Shown piece by piece: positions 1 to 10,156 of a DNA stretch of 64,000 nt. Source of the DNA: Herbaspirillum rhizosphaerae. GTDB taxonomy: Bacteria; Pseudomonadota; Gammaproteobacteria; Burkholderiales; Burkholderiaceae_D. The position numbers and the translations under genes are program-made. Every line of letters begins with the position of its first letter. Position 1 is the first letter of the stretch. The stretch is taken from assembly GCF_001189965.1 (NCBI RefSeq), contig NZ_LFLU01000020.1, positions 27,416-91,415 of the forward strand, written 5' to 3'. The notes under the pieces are model-generated. The model saw only the letters and a list, made by a program, of their open reading frames with translations. It made no database searches and was not told where the DNA came from.

Positions 1-1
1 G

Positions 2-529
2 CTGCTGTCGGCGTGCCAGACGACGCCGGTCGGCATGCCGGTCGCGGAACAGCAGAAGATCGATCGTTTGCTGACGCTGATGGACCAGCGCCTGAACGTC
101 GCGGTCATGGTGGCGCAGTCGAAATGGAATTCCGGCGCGCCCATCAACGATCCAGTGCGCGAGCAGAAGATCCTGGATGATCTGAGCGCGTCGCTGACGA
201 ATGCAGGCGAAGGTGAGAAGTCATTCATGCGCCGCTTCTTCCAGGCGCAATTCGATGCGGGCAAGCTGATTCAACTGGACTTGCACGCGCAATGGCGCAA
301 AGACAAACACGCTCGCTTTGCCGCGCCTCCCGATCTGGCGCGCGATATCCGCCCCGAGCTGGACAGGCTGACGCCTTTGCTGATCGATGCGCTCCGTCAG
401 GCGCGGCCCTTGCTCAGGCAGGCGTCAGCGCGGCAATACTTGCAGCAGCGCAGTGAGGTGCTGGTGCGGGGCGATGCGGACGGCGCTGCACGGCGCGAAG
501 CGGTGCGGGTTTTGCTGGAAGCAGATTGA
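2..529 (+). CDS. Chorismate mutase, AroQ-gamma type, exported lipoprotein (5' end outside window)
   Basis: Converts chorismate to prephenate. The frame is open to the left edge, and the codons before the first ATG (position 35) read L-L-S-A-C, a lipobox whose Cys codon is at 14-16. The true start and signal peptide therefore lie outside the window and the enzyme is probably a periplasmic lipoprotein. The visible part carries the AroQ-gamma pattern: LMDQRL, VAQSKW, PINDPVREQ and FFQAQFDAGKLIQ, with Arg, Lys and Gln residues suited to binding chorismate. Its all-helical make-up and about 165 residues after the lipobox fit the monofunctional secreted subclass. It converges with the M15 peptidase gene across a 24-base gap. 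Confidence 0.85.
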   Translation: MLSACQTTPVGMPVAEQQKIDRLLTLMDQRLNVAVMVAQSKWNSGAPINDPVREQKILDDLSASLTNAGEGEKSFMRRFFQAQFDAGKLIQLDLHAQWRKDKHARFAAPPDLARDIRPELDRLTPLLIDALRQARPLLRQASARQYLQQRSEVLVRGDADGAARREAVRVLLEAD

Positions 530-553
530 ACGCAGCGCAGCGCTCCCACGCAG

Positions 554-1363
554 TCAACGTTTGCTTTTTCCCGCACACGCCTTGCGCCGCACAGCCAGGT
601 TTGCGATCGCATTCCCTGACATGCAGGTCGCATACGTATTGGCATAAGAAGAGAATTCGCGGCGTGCGTCCTGCAACGGCAGGCTCAGCAGGCGGGCAAT
701 GAAGTCCCGGCTGCCGATTTCAAAATGCTGATAGTCGATCGGCTGCTTCCAGTTGCCTCCCCAGATCATGAATCCATGCCTGAAAAAAATATCCTGCACG
801 TCTTCGGCCATGCCTGGACGCATCGGCGAGCGTGACTGATACTGTCCGCGGGCGGCAGGCGGGAGCACAAGGATCTGCTTGCCGGCGTCCTTGCCGATGT
901 AGGGATTCTGCAGCGGATCGATATCGATGGCGACGCCGTAGGCATGCTTGGACCACGCACTGCCGCCGGTCATGGGGCGGCCGTTGAAAGCGGAGGTATT
1001 GTTGTCCGCCATCGATGCTTCATCGTCGCCCTGATATGCCTCCAGCGGCATTGCCTTGTGCAGCGGGAATCCACGTTGCAGCAGTGCATGGAAGATGACT
1101 TGGACCTCCGGCGCGACGACATCGAGCACCACAACGTTGCCGTCGTCGTGACGGCGTCCTTCAAAATCCCGGTAAGGAAATGAAACCCGCATCAGGCGTT
1201 CGCATCCGACCGGGTTCTCCGTGCTGAGGACTTTGCCGTCTCGCATCGCGGCGCATTGCCCGCTGGTCAACGGCGTGATCTCTGCGTGCGCCGCGAGCGG
1301 CAATGTTAAAGAGATAATGCAAAAAACGGCTGTCGATATCAGATGGGAAGGTTTATTCGGCAT
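554..1363 (-). CDS. M15-family (VanY/DacY-like) D-Ala-D-Ala carboxypeptidase, exported
   Basis: Predicted zinc peptidase acting on peptidoglycan cross-bridges in the periplasm. From the chosen start it is 269 residues with a signal peptide ending near AHA (residues 25-27). The family signature is clear: S-K-H140-A-Y-G-V-A-I-D147 and Y-Q-H213-F-E, giving the His/Asp/His zinc ligands and the catalytic Glu. The frame continues 38 codons upstream to 1477, but that extension is Cys/Arg-rich and would bury the signal peptide, so I start at 1363. No strong ribosome site precedes either start. It is a monocistronic gene, divergent from the small lipoprotein gene at 1538. Confidence 0.85.
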   Translation of the reverse strand: MPNKPSHLISTAVFCIISLTLPLAAHAEITPLTSGQCAAMRDGKVLSTENPVGCERLMRVSFPYRDFEGRRHDDGNVVVLDVVAPEVQVIFHALLQRGFPLHKAMPLEAYQGDDEASMADNNTSAFNGRPMTGGSAWSKHAYGVAIDIDPLQNPYIGKDAGKQILVLPPAARGQYQSRSPMRPGMAEDVQDIFFRHGFMIWGGNWKQPIDYQHFEIGSRDFIARLLSLPLQDARREFSSYANTYATCMSGNAIANLAVRRKACAGKSKR

Positions 1364-1537
1364 GCAGGCGCAAAGACGGAATGGTTGAAATGGGCAGTCG
1401 CGAAAGCTTACGCAAAGATTGGCCATTCTCCTACAAGATGCGGCCCTCCGGGCGGGAACAATTGCACCTGAGCGCATCTAAATTTGTGCATGTGCTTATT
1501 TGTGCCCATTTGTGTTCAATAACTTCTTGGAGGAACT

Positions 1538-1789
1538 ATGTTAGTACGCCACGCAGTGTTAGCTTCTGTCATGTTCACCGCCTTGCTGGCGGGTTGTAAC
1601 AAACGCGATGAGGCCCCGGCCGCCCCCGCCGCCAGCGATTCGTCGGCCGCTACGCCCGCACCGGCTACGCCGACGCCACCGGCCATGACGCCGCCGCCAG
1701 CCCCGGCAGGCGATGCCAAACCGGCAGATGCCGCGCCACCGGCAACACCTCCGGCCGACAACGCCACCAATACTGAGAAGAAGCCTTAA
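1538..1789 (+). CDS. Small Pro/Ala-rich lipoprotein
   Basis: An 83-residue protein with a classic lipoprotein signal: a hydrophobic segment followed by L-L-A-G-C, with Cys at residue 20. The mature part is almost entirely Ala, Pro, Thr and Asp and is probably disordered, with a charged end (TEKKP). A GGAGG ribosome site sits 5 bases before the ATG, and a rho-independent terminator follows at 1829-1863, so it is a single-gene transcript. Function is unknown. Such proteins may act as flexible envelope spacers, but nothing here shows that. Confidence 0.8.
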   Translation: MLVRHAVLASVMFTALLAGCNKRDEAPAAPAASDSSAATPAPATPTPPAMTPPPAPAGDAKPADAAPPATPPADNATNTEKKP

Positions 1790-1828
1790 CGCACCAGCGT
1801 TGAGTCTCTGATCAGGCGGGTTTGAGCA

Positions 1829-1863
1829 ACGCCCATGCAGGAGTAATCCGGCATGGGCGTTTT
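1829..1863 (+). terminator. Rho-independent terminator after the small lipoprotein gene
   Basis: A perfect 10-bp stem (1829-1838 with 1851-1860) with a 12-base loop, followed by a short T run. It lies 40 bases after the lipoprotein stop codon. Confidence 0.7.
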
Positions 1864-1942
1864 AGCGTGGGCGACAAATGCAACAAATTTTGGAAGTGTT
1901 GAGAAGAAGTGCGAACTTTGTGAGGGCAGGGGAATCCTAAAA

Positions 1943-2020
1943 ATGGTTGAACTGTTCCTTCAACCTCCCTCTTGAAAAGGGAATTTGGCCCGCAGTCTGT
2001 TGCTGCGGGTCTTTTTTCTT
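1943..2020 (+). ncRNA. Candidate small RNA with three successive hairpins
   Basis: This intergenic stretch holds three local stems in a row: GGTTGAA (1945-1951) with TTCAACC (1959-1965); TCCCT (1966-1970) with AGGGA (1978-1982); and CCCGCAG (1989-1995) with CTGCGGG (2003-2009), the last followed by TCTTTTTT. A strong intrinsic terminator here is unexplained by any gene, because the lipoprotein gene upstream already has its own terminator at 1829-1863. I did not find a convincing promoter. It could instead be a second terminator for the upstream gene. Confidence 0.4.
1989..2020 (+). terminator. Rho-independent terminator (possible end of a small RNA)
   Basis: Seven-bp GC-rich stem (1989-1995 with 2003-2009), 7-base loop and a U-rich tail at 2010-2020. 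It points rightwards only; on the minus strand no T run follows. Confidence 0.75.
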
Positions 2021-2109
2021 CTGGCGCGACACGATCATCGTCATGGTGTCGTGTGTGTGCGAGGCGCTTGTGCGGCCGCCGCATGTCAGCCTGTTACGGG
2101 TGATTCTGC

Positions 2110-2919
2110 TCAGAATGCAGGCACCAGCGATCCCTTGAATTCCGCTTCGATGAACTTGCGTACTTCTTCCGACTGGTATGCCTTCACCAGTTTCTTCGCC
2201 CACGGTTTGTCCTTGTCTTCCACGCGCGTCACGATCAGGTTGGCGTAACGGCCCCTGGCGTCTTCCACCGCGATGGTGTCGCGCTGCAGGGACAGGCCGG
2301 CCTTGAAGGCGTAATCGTTGTTGATCGACGCCGCTGCAAGATCGTCGAGCGAGCGCGGCAGTTGCGCGGCGTCCAGTTCCACCAGCTTGAGTTTCTTCGG
2401 ATTTTCGATGACGTCCAGCGGCGTGGCATTGACGCCGTTTTCACCGACGCCGGGTTTGAGTTTGATCAGGCCGGACTTTTGCAGCAGCAACAGCGCGCGA
2501 TTGCCGTTGGACGGGTCGTTCTGGATGCCGATGCTGGCGCCTTGCGGCAATTGATCGACCGTCTTGTATTTCTTGGAATAGATCCCCAGCGGCGCAGTGA
2601 TCGTCAGGCCGACCGGCGTCAGCTTGTAGCCGCGCGTCTTGATCTGGCTGTCGAGGAAGGGCTTGTGCTGGAAGGCGTTGGCGTCGAGATCGCCGGCCGC
2701 CAGCGCTTCGTTCGGTTGCAGATAGTCGCTGAAGGTGATGATCTGGATGTCGAGGCCGTCGCGTGCGGCGACGCGTTTCACCACTTCAAACGTCTGTTCG
2801 GAATTGCCGACCGAAACGCCTACCTTGATCTTTGTCTTGTCCTGCGCCGAAGCGGCATTGGCGCTGAGCGCCAGGACGGCAAATAGTGCTGAAAATACGG
2901 AAATCGACCAGCGACGCAT
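2110..2919 (-). CDS. metQ: MetQ/NlpA-family substrate-binding protein (D-methionine type ABC import)
   Basis: Periplasmic binding protein of the NlpA/MetQ family, 269 residues, with an ordinary Sec signal peptide (cut near ANAASA-Q) rather than a lipobox. Family hallmarks include KVGVSVG near the mature N-terminus, the AGDLDANAFQHKPFLD block, and IQNDPSNGNRALLLLQ. The start at 2919 has AGGGAG 7 bases upstream; the frame continues to 3147 but lacks a better start. No MetN or MetI partner lies nearby, so it either serves a transporter encoded elsewhere or is an orphan receptor. The exact ligand cannot be read from sequence. Confidence 0.88.
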   Translation of the reverse strand: MRRWSISVFSALFAVLALSANAASAQDKTKIKVGVSVGNSEQTFEVVKRVAARDGLDIQIITFSDYLQPNEALAAGDLDANAFQHKPFLDSQIKTRGYKLTPVGLTITAPLGIYSKKYKTVDQLPQGASIGIQNDPSNGNRALLLLQKSGLIKLKPGVGENGVNATPLDVIENPKKLKLVELDAAQLPRSLDDLAAASINNDYAFKAGLSLQRDTIAVEDARGRYANLIVTRVEDKDKPWAKKLVKAYQSEEVRKFIEAEFKGSLVPAF

Positions 2920-3049
2920 TTTTTTCTCCCTGTCTTGTATGCGGATGTGGGCCATTGAAGGCAAGCAGGGATGGTCACATATCGTTCCTGGACGGAGAAC
3001 GAATGATTTTGCATGTCGATATGCGTGATGTGCTGCGACGGCGGCAGGA

Positions 3050-3835
3050 CTACTTTTCCACGCCGATGATGGCGCCGAAGGAGGGGCCGATGTCCGCTTC
3101 CAGCGAAGGATAGATGCGCGAGATATTGCCGTCGAGGTAGAGCGCATCGACGCACTTCAACTTGTCGCGCAGGAACAGGGCGAAGTCGTAGAAGGTGATG
3201 GGATTTCTCGCCATGACCAGCGCCACCTTTTGCGAAGGATCGATGCAGACGGCGTTACGCACGAACAGGTTGACCGAGCCGGGGTCGAAGGCGGCATTGA
3301 TTTCGCCGTTGCGCAGCATGATCGGACCCGACTGCGTGGCGTACAACGCTTGCGACAGCCAGCGCGAGCGGTCGCTGTCGACGCTGGCGGTATCGACGAT
3401 CCGGGCCCGTTTTTCTTCCACGATAAAGACGCCGTTCGGCTGCAGGTAAAAGTTGCCGTAGGCGTTCTGGCGCGTGTTGAGTTTGCGCAGCGTGACGCCG
3501 TTCTCGATATACAGGCCGAGCGGTTTATGTTCTTTGTCGTAGATGCCGGCGTTGGTGGCGCAGGTCAAGTCCCGGCCTTGCGGGCGCAGCCACGCGCGCA
3601 GATTGGCGAAGGTGCCGAAGATATTGCCGGCCGGATCCTTCCAGTACATGCGCAAGGCGTCTTGCTGCAGGTCGATGTAGCAGGCGCTGATGCTGGTCTG
3701 CTGGTAACGGTATTGCCGCAGTTCCGCCGCCAGGGCTGTGGATATCGGCGCACTGCAAAGCGCGCAGGCAATTGCCGTCGTCAGGATGAAAGAGGCGGCG
3801 GCGGCGTTGGCGATCTGGCGAAAAGACAAAGGCAT
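3050..3835 (-). CDS. Phosphodiester glycosidase-family (NAGPA/DUF2233) exported protein
   Basis: A 261-residue protein with a signal peptide (hydrophobic residues 8-30, cut near ALAA). The body matches the DUF2233 / phosphodiester glycosidase domain: CYIDL, TNAGIYDKEHKPLGLYIENG, NFYLQPNGVF, ATQSGPIMLRNGEIN and the C-terminal DALYLDGNISRIY. Members with this fold remove N-acetylglucosamine from phosphodiesters or act on cell-wall glycans; the substrate here is unknown. The ATG at 3835 places a proper signal peptide at the start; an upstream extension to 3928 is possible but unlikely. It lies 130 bases before metQ on the same strand. Confidence 0.8.
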   Translation of the reverse strand: MPLSFRQIANAAAASFILTTAIACALCSAPISTALAAELRQYRYQQTSISACYIDLQQDALRMYWKDPAGNIFGTFANLRAWLRPQGRDLTCATNAGIYDKEHKPLGLYIENGVTLRKLNTRQNAYGNFYLQPNGVFIVEEKRARIVDTASVDSDRSRWLSQALYATQSGPIMLRNGEINAAFDPGSVNLFVRNAVCIDPSQKVALVMARNPITFYDFALFLRDKLKCVDALYLDGNISRIYPSLEADIGPSFGAIIGVEK

Positions 3836-4007
3836 GCAGGGCGGGGCGGAAGAAGGCAATGGATGGGAAACGATAGATCCCGTTCGGCGAATTCGTATTG
3901 TGACTATTGTCGGCTGATCCCGCCACAAATAACATCGGGACTTCGCCGGCTTGTTCTGCGTGCTTGCATGCTGCTTTAAACGGCGCAGGAGGGCAGTGTG
4001 AGGCCAT

Positions 4008-4312
4008 GTCGGGTGCAGCGCAACAAGAGCATATTTAGAAATATCGATTAAAAATTTTTGTTTTTTGAATGAAAGATGTGCGAAATATTCTCACGATGCG
4101 CAAAAAGAGCGAATATGAGGTCATCGGTATAAAAAAAGCTGTCATATATGACGGAAATGTTACACTCCTGCCCCATAGCGCCCGCATCGTAAAGATGCAG
4201 TGCTTTGTTCATACTTTGTTTGTGTTTTTGTTCGCGTTTTTATTCATATAACGTCTGCTCAATGTTGTTGCCGGCCAGAGCCGCAACGAATAAATATATT
4301 GGAGGAAATTCA
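4008..4312 (+). promoter_or_regulatory. AT-rich liv promoter region with a 12-bp palindrome
   Basis: About 300 bases with no convincing gene, much richer in A and T than the surroundings. It holds the perfect palindrome GTCATATATGAC at 4141-4152, 160 bases before the livK start, which could be an operator. A T-rich leader (4215-4250) follows. A 60-codon ORF at 4069-4251 has no ribosome site or recognisable sequence and I do not call it a gene. GGAGG for livK is at 4302-4306. Confidence 0.45.
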
Positions 4313-5455
4313 ATGAAATCCGTATTCCCTTTGAACCGCCGCCTGACAAAAATCGCCTTGGCCGTTGGCGTCGTCGCATCCGCAGTTTCGTTTGCCGGCA
4401 CAGCCCAGGCTGAAACAGTGAAGATCGCGATCGCCGGCCCGATGACGGGCGCAGTGGCCCAGTACGGCGACATGGTCAAAGCCGGTGCGCTGACCGCCAT
4501 CGAACAAATCAACGCAGCCGGCGGCGCCGGCGGCAACAAGTTTGAAGCAGTCCTGATGGATGACGCCTGTGAGCCGAAGCAAGCGGTTGCCGTCGCCAAC
4601 AAGATCGTCAGCCAGGGCATCAAGTTCGTGATCGGTCACGTCTGCTCGGGTTCGACTATTCCAGCCTCCGACATCTATGAAAACGAAGGCGTCGTGATGA
4701 TCACGCCGTCGGCGACTGCGCCTCAGCTGACCGAAGCCAAGCCGCACAAATATATCTTCCGCACCATCGGCCGCGACGACCAGCAAGGTCCTGCTGCCGC
4801 CAAGTACGTGATCGAAAAGCTGAAGCCAAAGAAAGCTGCCGTCCTGCACGACAAGCAATCCTACGGCCAGGGCGTGGCGACTTCGGTCAAGGCCGGCCTG
4901 GAAGCGGCAAAGATTCCGGTGGTCGTGTTTGAAGGCGTGAACGCCGGCGACAGCGACTACTCGGCTGTCATCACCAAGCTGAAATCGCAAGGCGTGGACT
5001 TCGTCTACTTCGGCGGCTACCACCCTGAAATGGGCCTGATCATGCGCCAGGCGCGCGAACAAGGCGTCAAGGCCGTGTTCATGGGTCCTGAAGGCGTCGG
5101 CAACAAGGACATCACGGCCATCGCCGGTCCTGCTTCCGAAGGCATGCTGGTGACGCTGCCGGCCGACTTCGCCGCCGATCCTGCCAATGCTGCGCTGGTC
5201 AAGGCTTTCGCGGCACAAAAGCGCGATCCTAACGGTCCGTTCCAGATGCCTGCCTACTCGGGCGTGAAGGTGATTGCCGATGCGATCACCGCCACCAAGT
5301 CGACTGATCCGACCAAGGTTGCCGCGTACATCCACGCCAATTCCTTCAAGACACCGATCGGCACTGTTGAATACGACAAGAAGGGCGACCTGAAGTCGTT
5401 CAAGTTCGTTGTCTTCACATGGCACAAAGACGCAACGAAGACTGAAGCCAAGTAA
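4313..5455 (+). CDS. livK: Branched-chain amino acid ABC transporter, periplasmic binding protein
   Basis: Type I periplasmic binding protein, 380 residues, binding leucine/isoleucine/valine or related amino acids. It has a Sec signal (cut at AQA-E) and the family opening VKIAIAGPMTG followed by DMVKAGALTAIEQINAAGG and the LMDDACEPKQAVAVANKIV block. The start at 4313 has GGAGG seven bases upstream; the frame continues to 4205 without function. It heads the liv operon and is separated from livH by a 104-base gap containing a strong hairpin, which should let it be made in excess over the membrane parts. Confidence 0.95.
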   Translation: MKSVFPLNRRLTKIALAVGVVASAVSFAGTAQAETVKIAIAGPMTGAVAQYGDMVKAGALTAIEQINAAGGAGGNKFEAVLMDDACEPKQAVAVANKIVSQGIKFVIGHVCSGSTIPASDIYENEGVVMITPSATAPQLTEAKPHKYIFRTIGRDDQQGPAAAKYVIEKLKPKKAAVLHDKQSYGQGVATSVKAGLEAAKIPVVVFEGVNAGDSDYSAVITKLKSQGVDFVYFGGYHPEMGLIMRQAREQGVKAVFMGPEGVGNKDITAIAGPASEGMLVTLPADFAADPANAALVKAFAAQKRDPNGPFQMPAYSGVKVIADAITATKSTDPTKVAAYIHANSFKTPIGTVEYDKKGDLKSFKFVVFTWHKDATKTEAK

Positions 5456-5499
5456 TTTTTCTCCCGGCTTGCAGTAGTCGTCCATACTGACGTCATCAT

Positions 5500-5535
5500 G
5501 CAAATGCCCCATTGCAGTAAGAATGGGGCATTTGC
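5500..5535. promoter_or_regulatory. Strong stem-loop between livK and livH
   Basis: Perfect 13-bp stem (5500-5512 with 5523-5535) around a 10-base loop. No U run follows on either strand, so it is more likely an mRNA-stabilising or RNase-stopping element than a full terminator. Its place between the binding protein and permease genes suits differential expression. Confidence 0.6.
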
Positions 5536-5559
5536 ACATCTATATTTGCCAGGTTTCCT

Positions 5560-6486
5560 ATGAATGAACTGCTCCCACAACTGACCCAGCAGCTCGTCAA
5601 CGGGCTGAGTCTGGGGGCGATCTATGCATTGATCGCCATCGGCTACACCATGGTCTACGGCATCATCGGCATGATCAATTTCGCGCACGGCGAAATTTAC
5701 ATGATCGGTTCCTATGTCGGCCTGGTGACGCTTACCGCCATCGGCGTGCAGGCGGGCTATCCCTTGCCCTTGCTGCTCGGCGCAGCGTTGATCGTTTCCG
5801 TCGTCGTCACCGGCCTGTACGGCTGGACCGTCGAACGCGTCGCTTATCGTCCCTTGCGCGGCGGCCCGCGCCTGGTGCCGCTGATCTCGGCGATCGGCAT
5901 GTCGATCTTCCTGCAGAACTATGTGCAGATCGGCCAGGGCTCGCGCGACATGTCGGTGCCGGTCCTGATCTCCGGCGCCATCGAGTTCCAGATGGGCAGC
6001 GACTTCACGGTCACGATTCCTTACTCGCGCATGATCATCGTCGGCGTCACGCTGCTGCTGATGGTCGGCCTGACCCTGTTCATCGCGCGCTCGCGCATGG
6101 GCCGCGCCTGCCGCGCCTGTGCGGAAGACATGGGCATGGCCAATCTGCTCGGCATCGACACCAACCGCGTGATTTCCTTCACCTTCGTGCTGGGCGCGAT
6201 GCTGGCGGCGGTCGGTGGCGTGCTGATCGCGCTGACCATCGGCAAGCTCAATCCCTACATCGGTTTCATCGCCGGCATCAAAGCGTTTACCGCTGCCGTG
6301 CTGGGCGGTATCGGCAGCATTCCCGGCGCCATGCTGGGCGGCGTGCTGCTCGGCCTGGCCGAGACATTCGCGGCGGGTTACCTGCCGGCTGAATACAAGG
6401 ATGTGGTGTCCTTCGCCTTGCTGGTCTTGATCCTCTTGTTCCGTCCCACAGGTTTGCTGGGCAAGCCGGACGTGGAGAAAGTCTGA
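5560..6486 (+). CDS. livH: Branched-chain amino acid ABC transporter permease LivH
   Basis: Inner-membrane permease of 308 residues with about eight hydrophobic segments. Typical LivH sequences are [21 protein letters not shown] at the N-terminus, [14 protein letters not shown], and the EAA-like loop [16 protein letters not shown] (about residues 185-200) that meets the ATPases, followed by [17 protein letters not shown]. It pairs with LivM to form the membrane channel. Its stop codon overlaps the livM start (TGATG). Confidence 0.95.
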   Translation: MNELLPQLTQQLVNGLSLGAIYALIAIGYTMVYGIIGMINFAHGEIYMIGSYVGLVTLTAIGVQAGYPLPLLLGAALIVSVVVTGLYGWTVERVAYRPLRGGPRLVPLISAIGMSIFLQNYVQIGQGSRDMSVPVLISGAIEFQMGSDFTVTIPYSRMIIVGVTLLLMVGLTLFIARSRMGRACRACAEDMGMANLLGIDTNRVISFTFVLGAMLAAVGGVLIALTIGKLNPYIGFIAGIKAFTAAVLGGIGSIPGAMLGGVLLGLAETFAAGYLPAEYKDVVSFALLVLILLFRPTGLLGKPDVEKV

Positions 6487-7708
6487 TGCCTATCACTCTC
6501 AAAAACGCCGTGGCGGCGGCGATCCTGACCGCCATTCTGACCACGCCGCTGCTGGGCCTGCAATTGCAGCTCGAAGGCTATCGCGTGGTGTTGCAGGCGC
6601 ACTGGACGCCGGTGCTGATCGCGGTGCTGGCGGTGTTCGTGTTCCAGCTGATCAAGCCGGCGCTGACGCGCAGCGCCAAGGGCGTGCGCCTGCCCGCGCT
6701 GCCGAAGCTGCAACCGCGGCAGCAGAAGTACGCCTTGCTGTTCTTGTTTGCGGTTGCCGTGGTGTGGCCGTTCTTCGGTTCGCGCGGCAATGTCGACGTG
6801 GTGACGCTGGCCCTGATTTACGTGATCCTCGGCCTCGGCCTGAACATCGTGGTCGGCTTTGCCGGGCTGCTGGATCTGGGCTATGTCGGCTTCTATGCGG
6901 TCGGCGGCTACACTTATGCGCTGCTGAACCAGTACTTCGGTTTCACCTTCTGGGAATGCCTGCCGATTGCCGCCGGTATGTCGGCCTTGTTCGGTTTCAT
7001 CCTCGGCTTCCCGGTGCTGCGTTTGCGGGGGGACTATCTGGCCATCGTGACGCTGGGCTTCGGTGAAATCATCCGCCTGCTGCTCAACAACCTGACCTCG
7101 CTGACCGGCGGTCCGGACGGCGTGTCCGGCATTCCGAAACCGACTGTGTTCGGCATCGAAATGGCGCGCAGCGCCAGCGTCGAGGGCCACACGACTTTCC
7201 ATGAAATGCTGGGTCTGACCTATCAGGGCGGCCACATGGTGATCTTCCTGTATTTCGTCGCGCTGCTGCTGGTGCTGTTCACTTACTTCGTGACCAGCCG
7301 CCTGATCCGCATGCCGATGGGCCGCGCCTGGGAAGCGCTGCGCGACGACGAAATCGCCTGCCGTTCGCTGGGCATCAACCCGACCAAGATCAAGCTGTCG
7401 GCGTTCACGCTGGGCGCTGCGTTCGCCGGTCTGGCGGGCAGCTTCTTTGCCGCGCGCCAGGGGCTGGTGAATCCGGAATCCTTTACCTTCATCGAGTCGG
7501 CGCTGATCCTGGCGATCGTGGTGCTGGGCGGCATGGGTTCGCAACTGGGCGTGATCCTGGCGGCGATCCTGCTGACGATTCTGCCGGAAGTGGCGCGCAG
7601 CTTCGCAGAATACCGCATGCTGATTTTTGGTCTGGTGATGGTGTTGATGATGATGTGGCGTCCGCAGGGCTTGTTGCCGGCAACGCGTCCTCACGTGGAG
7701 CTGCCAAA

Positions 7709-7712
<4 letters not shown>
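6486..7712 (+). CDS. livM: Branched-chain amino acid ABC transporter permease LivM
   Basis: Second permease of the liv importer, 408 residues. The first 100 residues hold two extra hydrophobic segments and a basic linker, as in long LivM proteins. The conserved core starts at [24 protein letters not shown] and includes [27 protein letters not shown], and the coupling loop [17 protein letters not shown]. It overlaps livH by one base and livG by four (ATGA), so the operon is translationally coupled. Confidence 0.95.
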
Positions 7713-9204
<1,492 letters not shown>

Positions 9205-9242
9205 TGCGCTGACGTCCTGTCTCGATGCCGTAAATGCAGTGA

Positions 9243-9296
9243 TTGCCGGTCCGCGCCATGTACAGCAATGCACAGGTGCGGACCGGCAATTTTTTT
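9243..9296 (+). terminator. Rho-independent terminator of the liv operon
   Basis: Perfect 12-bp GC-rich stem (9243-9254 with 9278-9289), 23-base loop, then an unbroken run of T at 9290-9296. Confidence 0.9.
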
Positions 9297-9468
9297 GCGG
9301 CGTCCGGCTATTCGTTTGTCGAGTTTCCTGCACGCGCGGCCGGCATTGTCGACTATTTTGCCCGCTATAAAAAACTTCCCCGGTCGGTTACAGTAAGCTG
9401 CTTCGATGCGCGTATTTTTTGTTCGCGCATTTTGTGTCCGCAGCACCGATCATCGCAAGGGAAAACAC

Positions 9469-10104
9469 GTGTACCTACCCAGCCATTTCGCCGAATCCGA
9501 CCGCCAAGTCCTGCATCGCCTGATGCAGGATTATCCTTTGTCGACGCTGATCACACAGACTTCGGCCGGCCTGGACGTCAATCATATTCCGCTGATATTG
9601 AGCGCCGACGAAGGCGAACACGGCGTCCTGCGCGGACACGTGGCGCGCGCCAATCCGGTCTGGAAGGATTACGTTGCCGCAACCGAAGTCCTTGCGGTGT
9701 TCCAGGGGGCAGACGCCTATATCTCGCCCTCCTGGTATCCCACCAAGAAAGAAAACGGCAAGGCCGTGCCGACCTGGAATTACGCCGTGGTGCATGCCAG
9801 CGGTCCCTTGCGCATCATCGACGACGCCGAATGGCTGCGTGCGCTGGTGACCAGGCTGACGGCGCATCATGAGGCGGCAATGGCGCAGCCATGGTCAGTC
9901 GGCGACGCGCCGGCGGACTATATCGACAAGATGATCGGCGCCATCGTCGGCATCGAAATCCCGATTACGAAGCTGGTGGGCAAATGGAAGGTCAGCCAGA
10001 ATCAGCCGGTGCAAAATCGCGCCGGGGTGGTCGACGGCTTGCTCAGCGGCACACAGCCGAATGCTGCTGCAATGGCGGCGCTGGTAGCGAGCAAGAAAGA
10101 CTGA
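9469..10104 (+). CDS. PaiB-family FMN-binding protein / putative transcriptional repressor
   Basis: A 211-residue protein of the PaiB family, a split-barrel FMN-binding fold annotated as a negative regulator in Bacillus. Seen: the N-terminal YLPSHFAESD, LDVNHIPLIL, LRGHVARANPVWKD, ISPSWYPTKKENGKAVPTWNY, and a C-terminal IPITKLVGKWKVSQNQP. I start at GTG 9469, which has AAGGGA about eight bases upstream and begins right at the family N-terminus; the ATG at 9406 would add 21 unrelated residues. No DNA-binding helix-turn-helix is obvious, so enzymatic FMN chemistry is as plausible as regulation. A terminator at 10130-10156 follows. Confidence 0.85.
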   Translation: MYLPSHFAESDRQVLHRLMQDYPLSTLITQTSAGLDVNHIPLILSADEGEHGVLRGHVARANPVWKDYVAATEVLAVFQGADAYISPSWYPTKKENGKAVPTWNYAVVHASGPLRIIDDAEWLRALVTRLTAHHEAAMAQPWSVGDAPADYIDKMIGAIVGIEIPITKLVGKWKVSQNQPVQNRAGVVDGLLSGTQPNAAAMAALVASKKD

Positions 10105-10129
10105 AGCGGAGAGGGCGAGTTGAGGTTGA

Positions 10130-10156
10130 AGCCGCGCTGAAAAACGCGGCTTTTTT
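10130..10156 (+). terminator. Rho-independent terminator after the PaiB-like gene
   Basis: Seven-bp stem AGCCGCG (10130-10136) with CGCGGCT (10145-10151), loop of A-rich bases and a T run. It overlaps the 3' end of the convergent coiled-coil gene. Confidence 0.8.

Noticed and set aside
2920..3147. 76-residue N-terminal extension of MetQ
   Set aside because: It would bury the signal peptide; AGGGAG supports the start at 2919.
4069..4251. 60-codon ORF upstream of livK
   Set aside because: AT-rich regulatory region; no ribosome site; hydrophobic end comes from a T-rich stretch.
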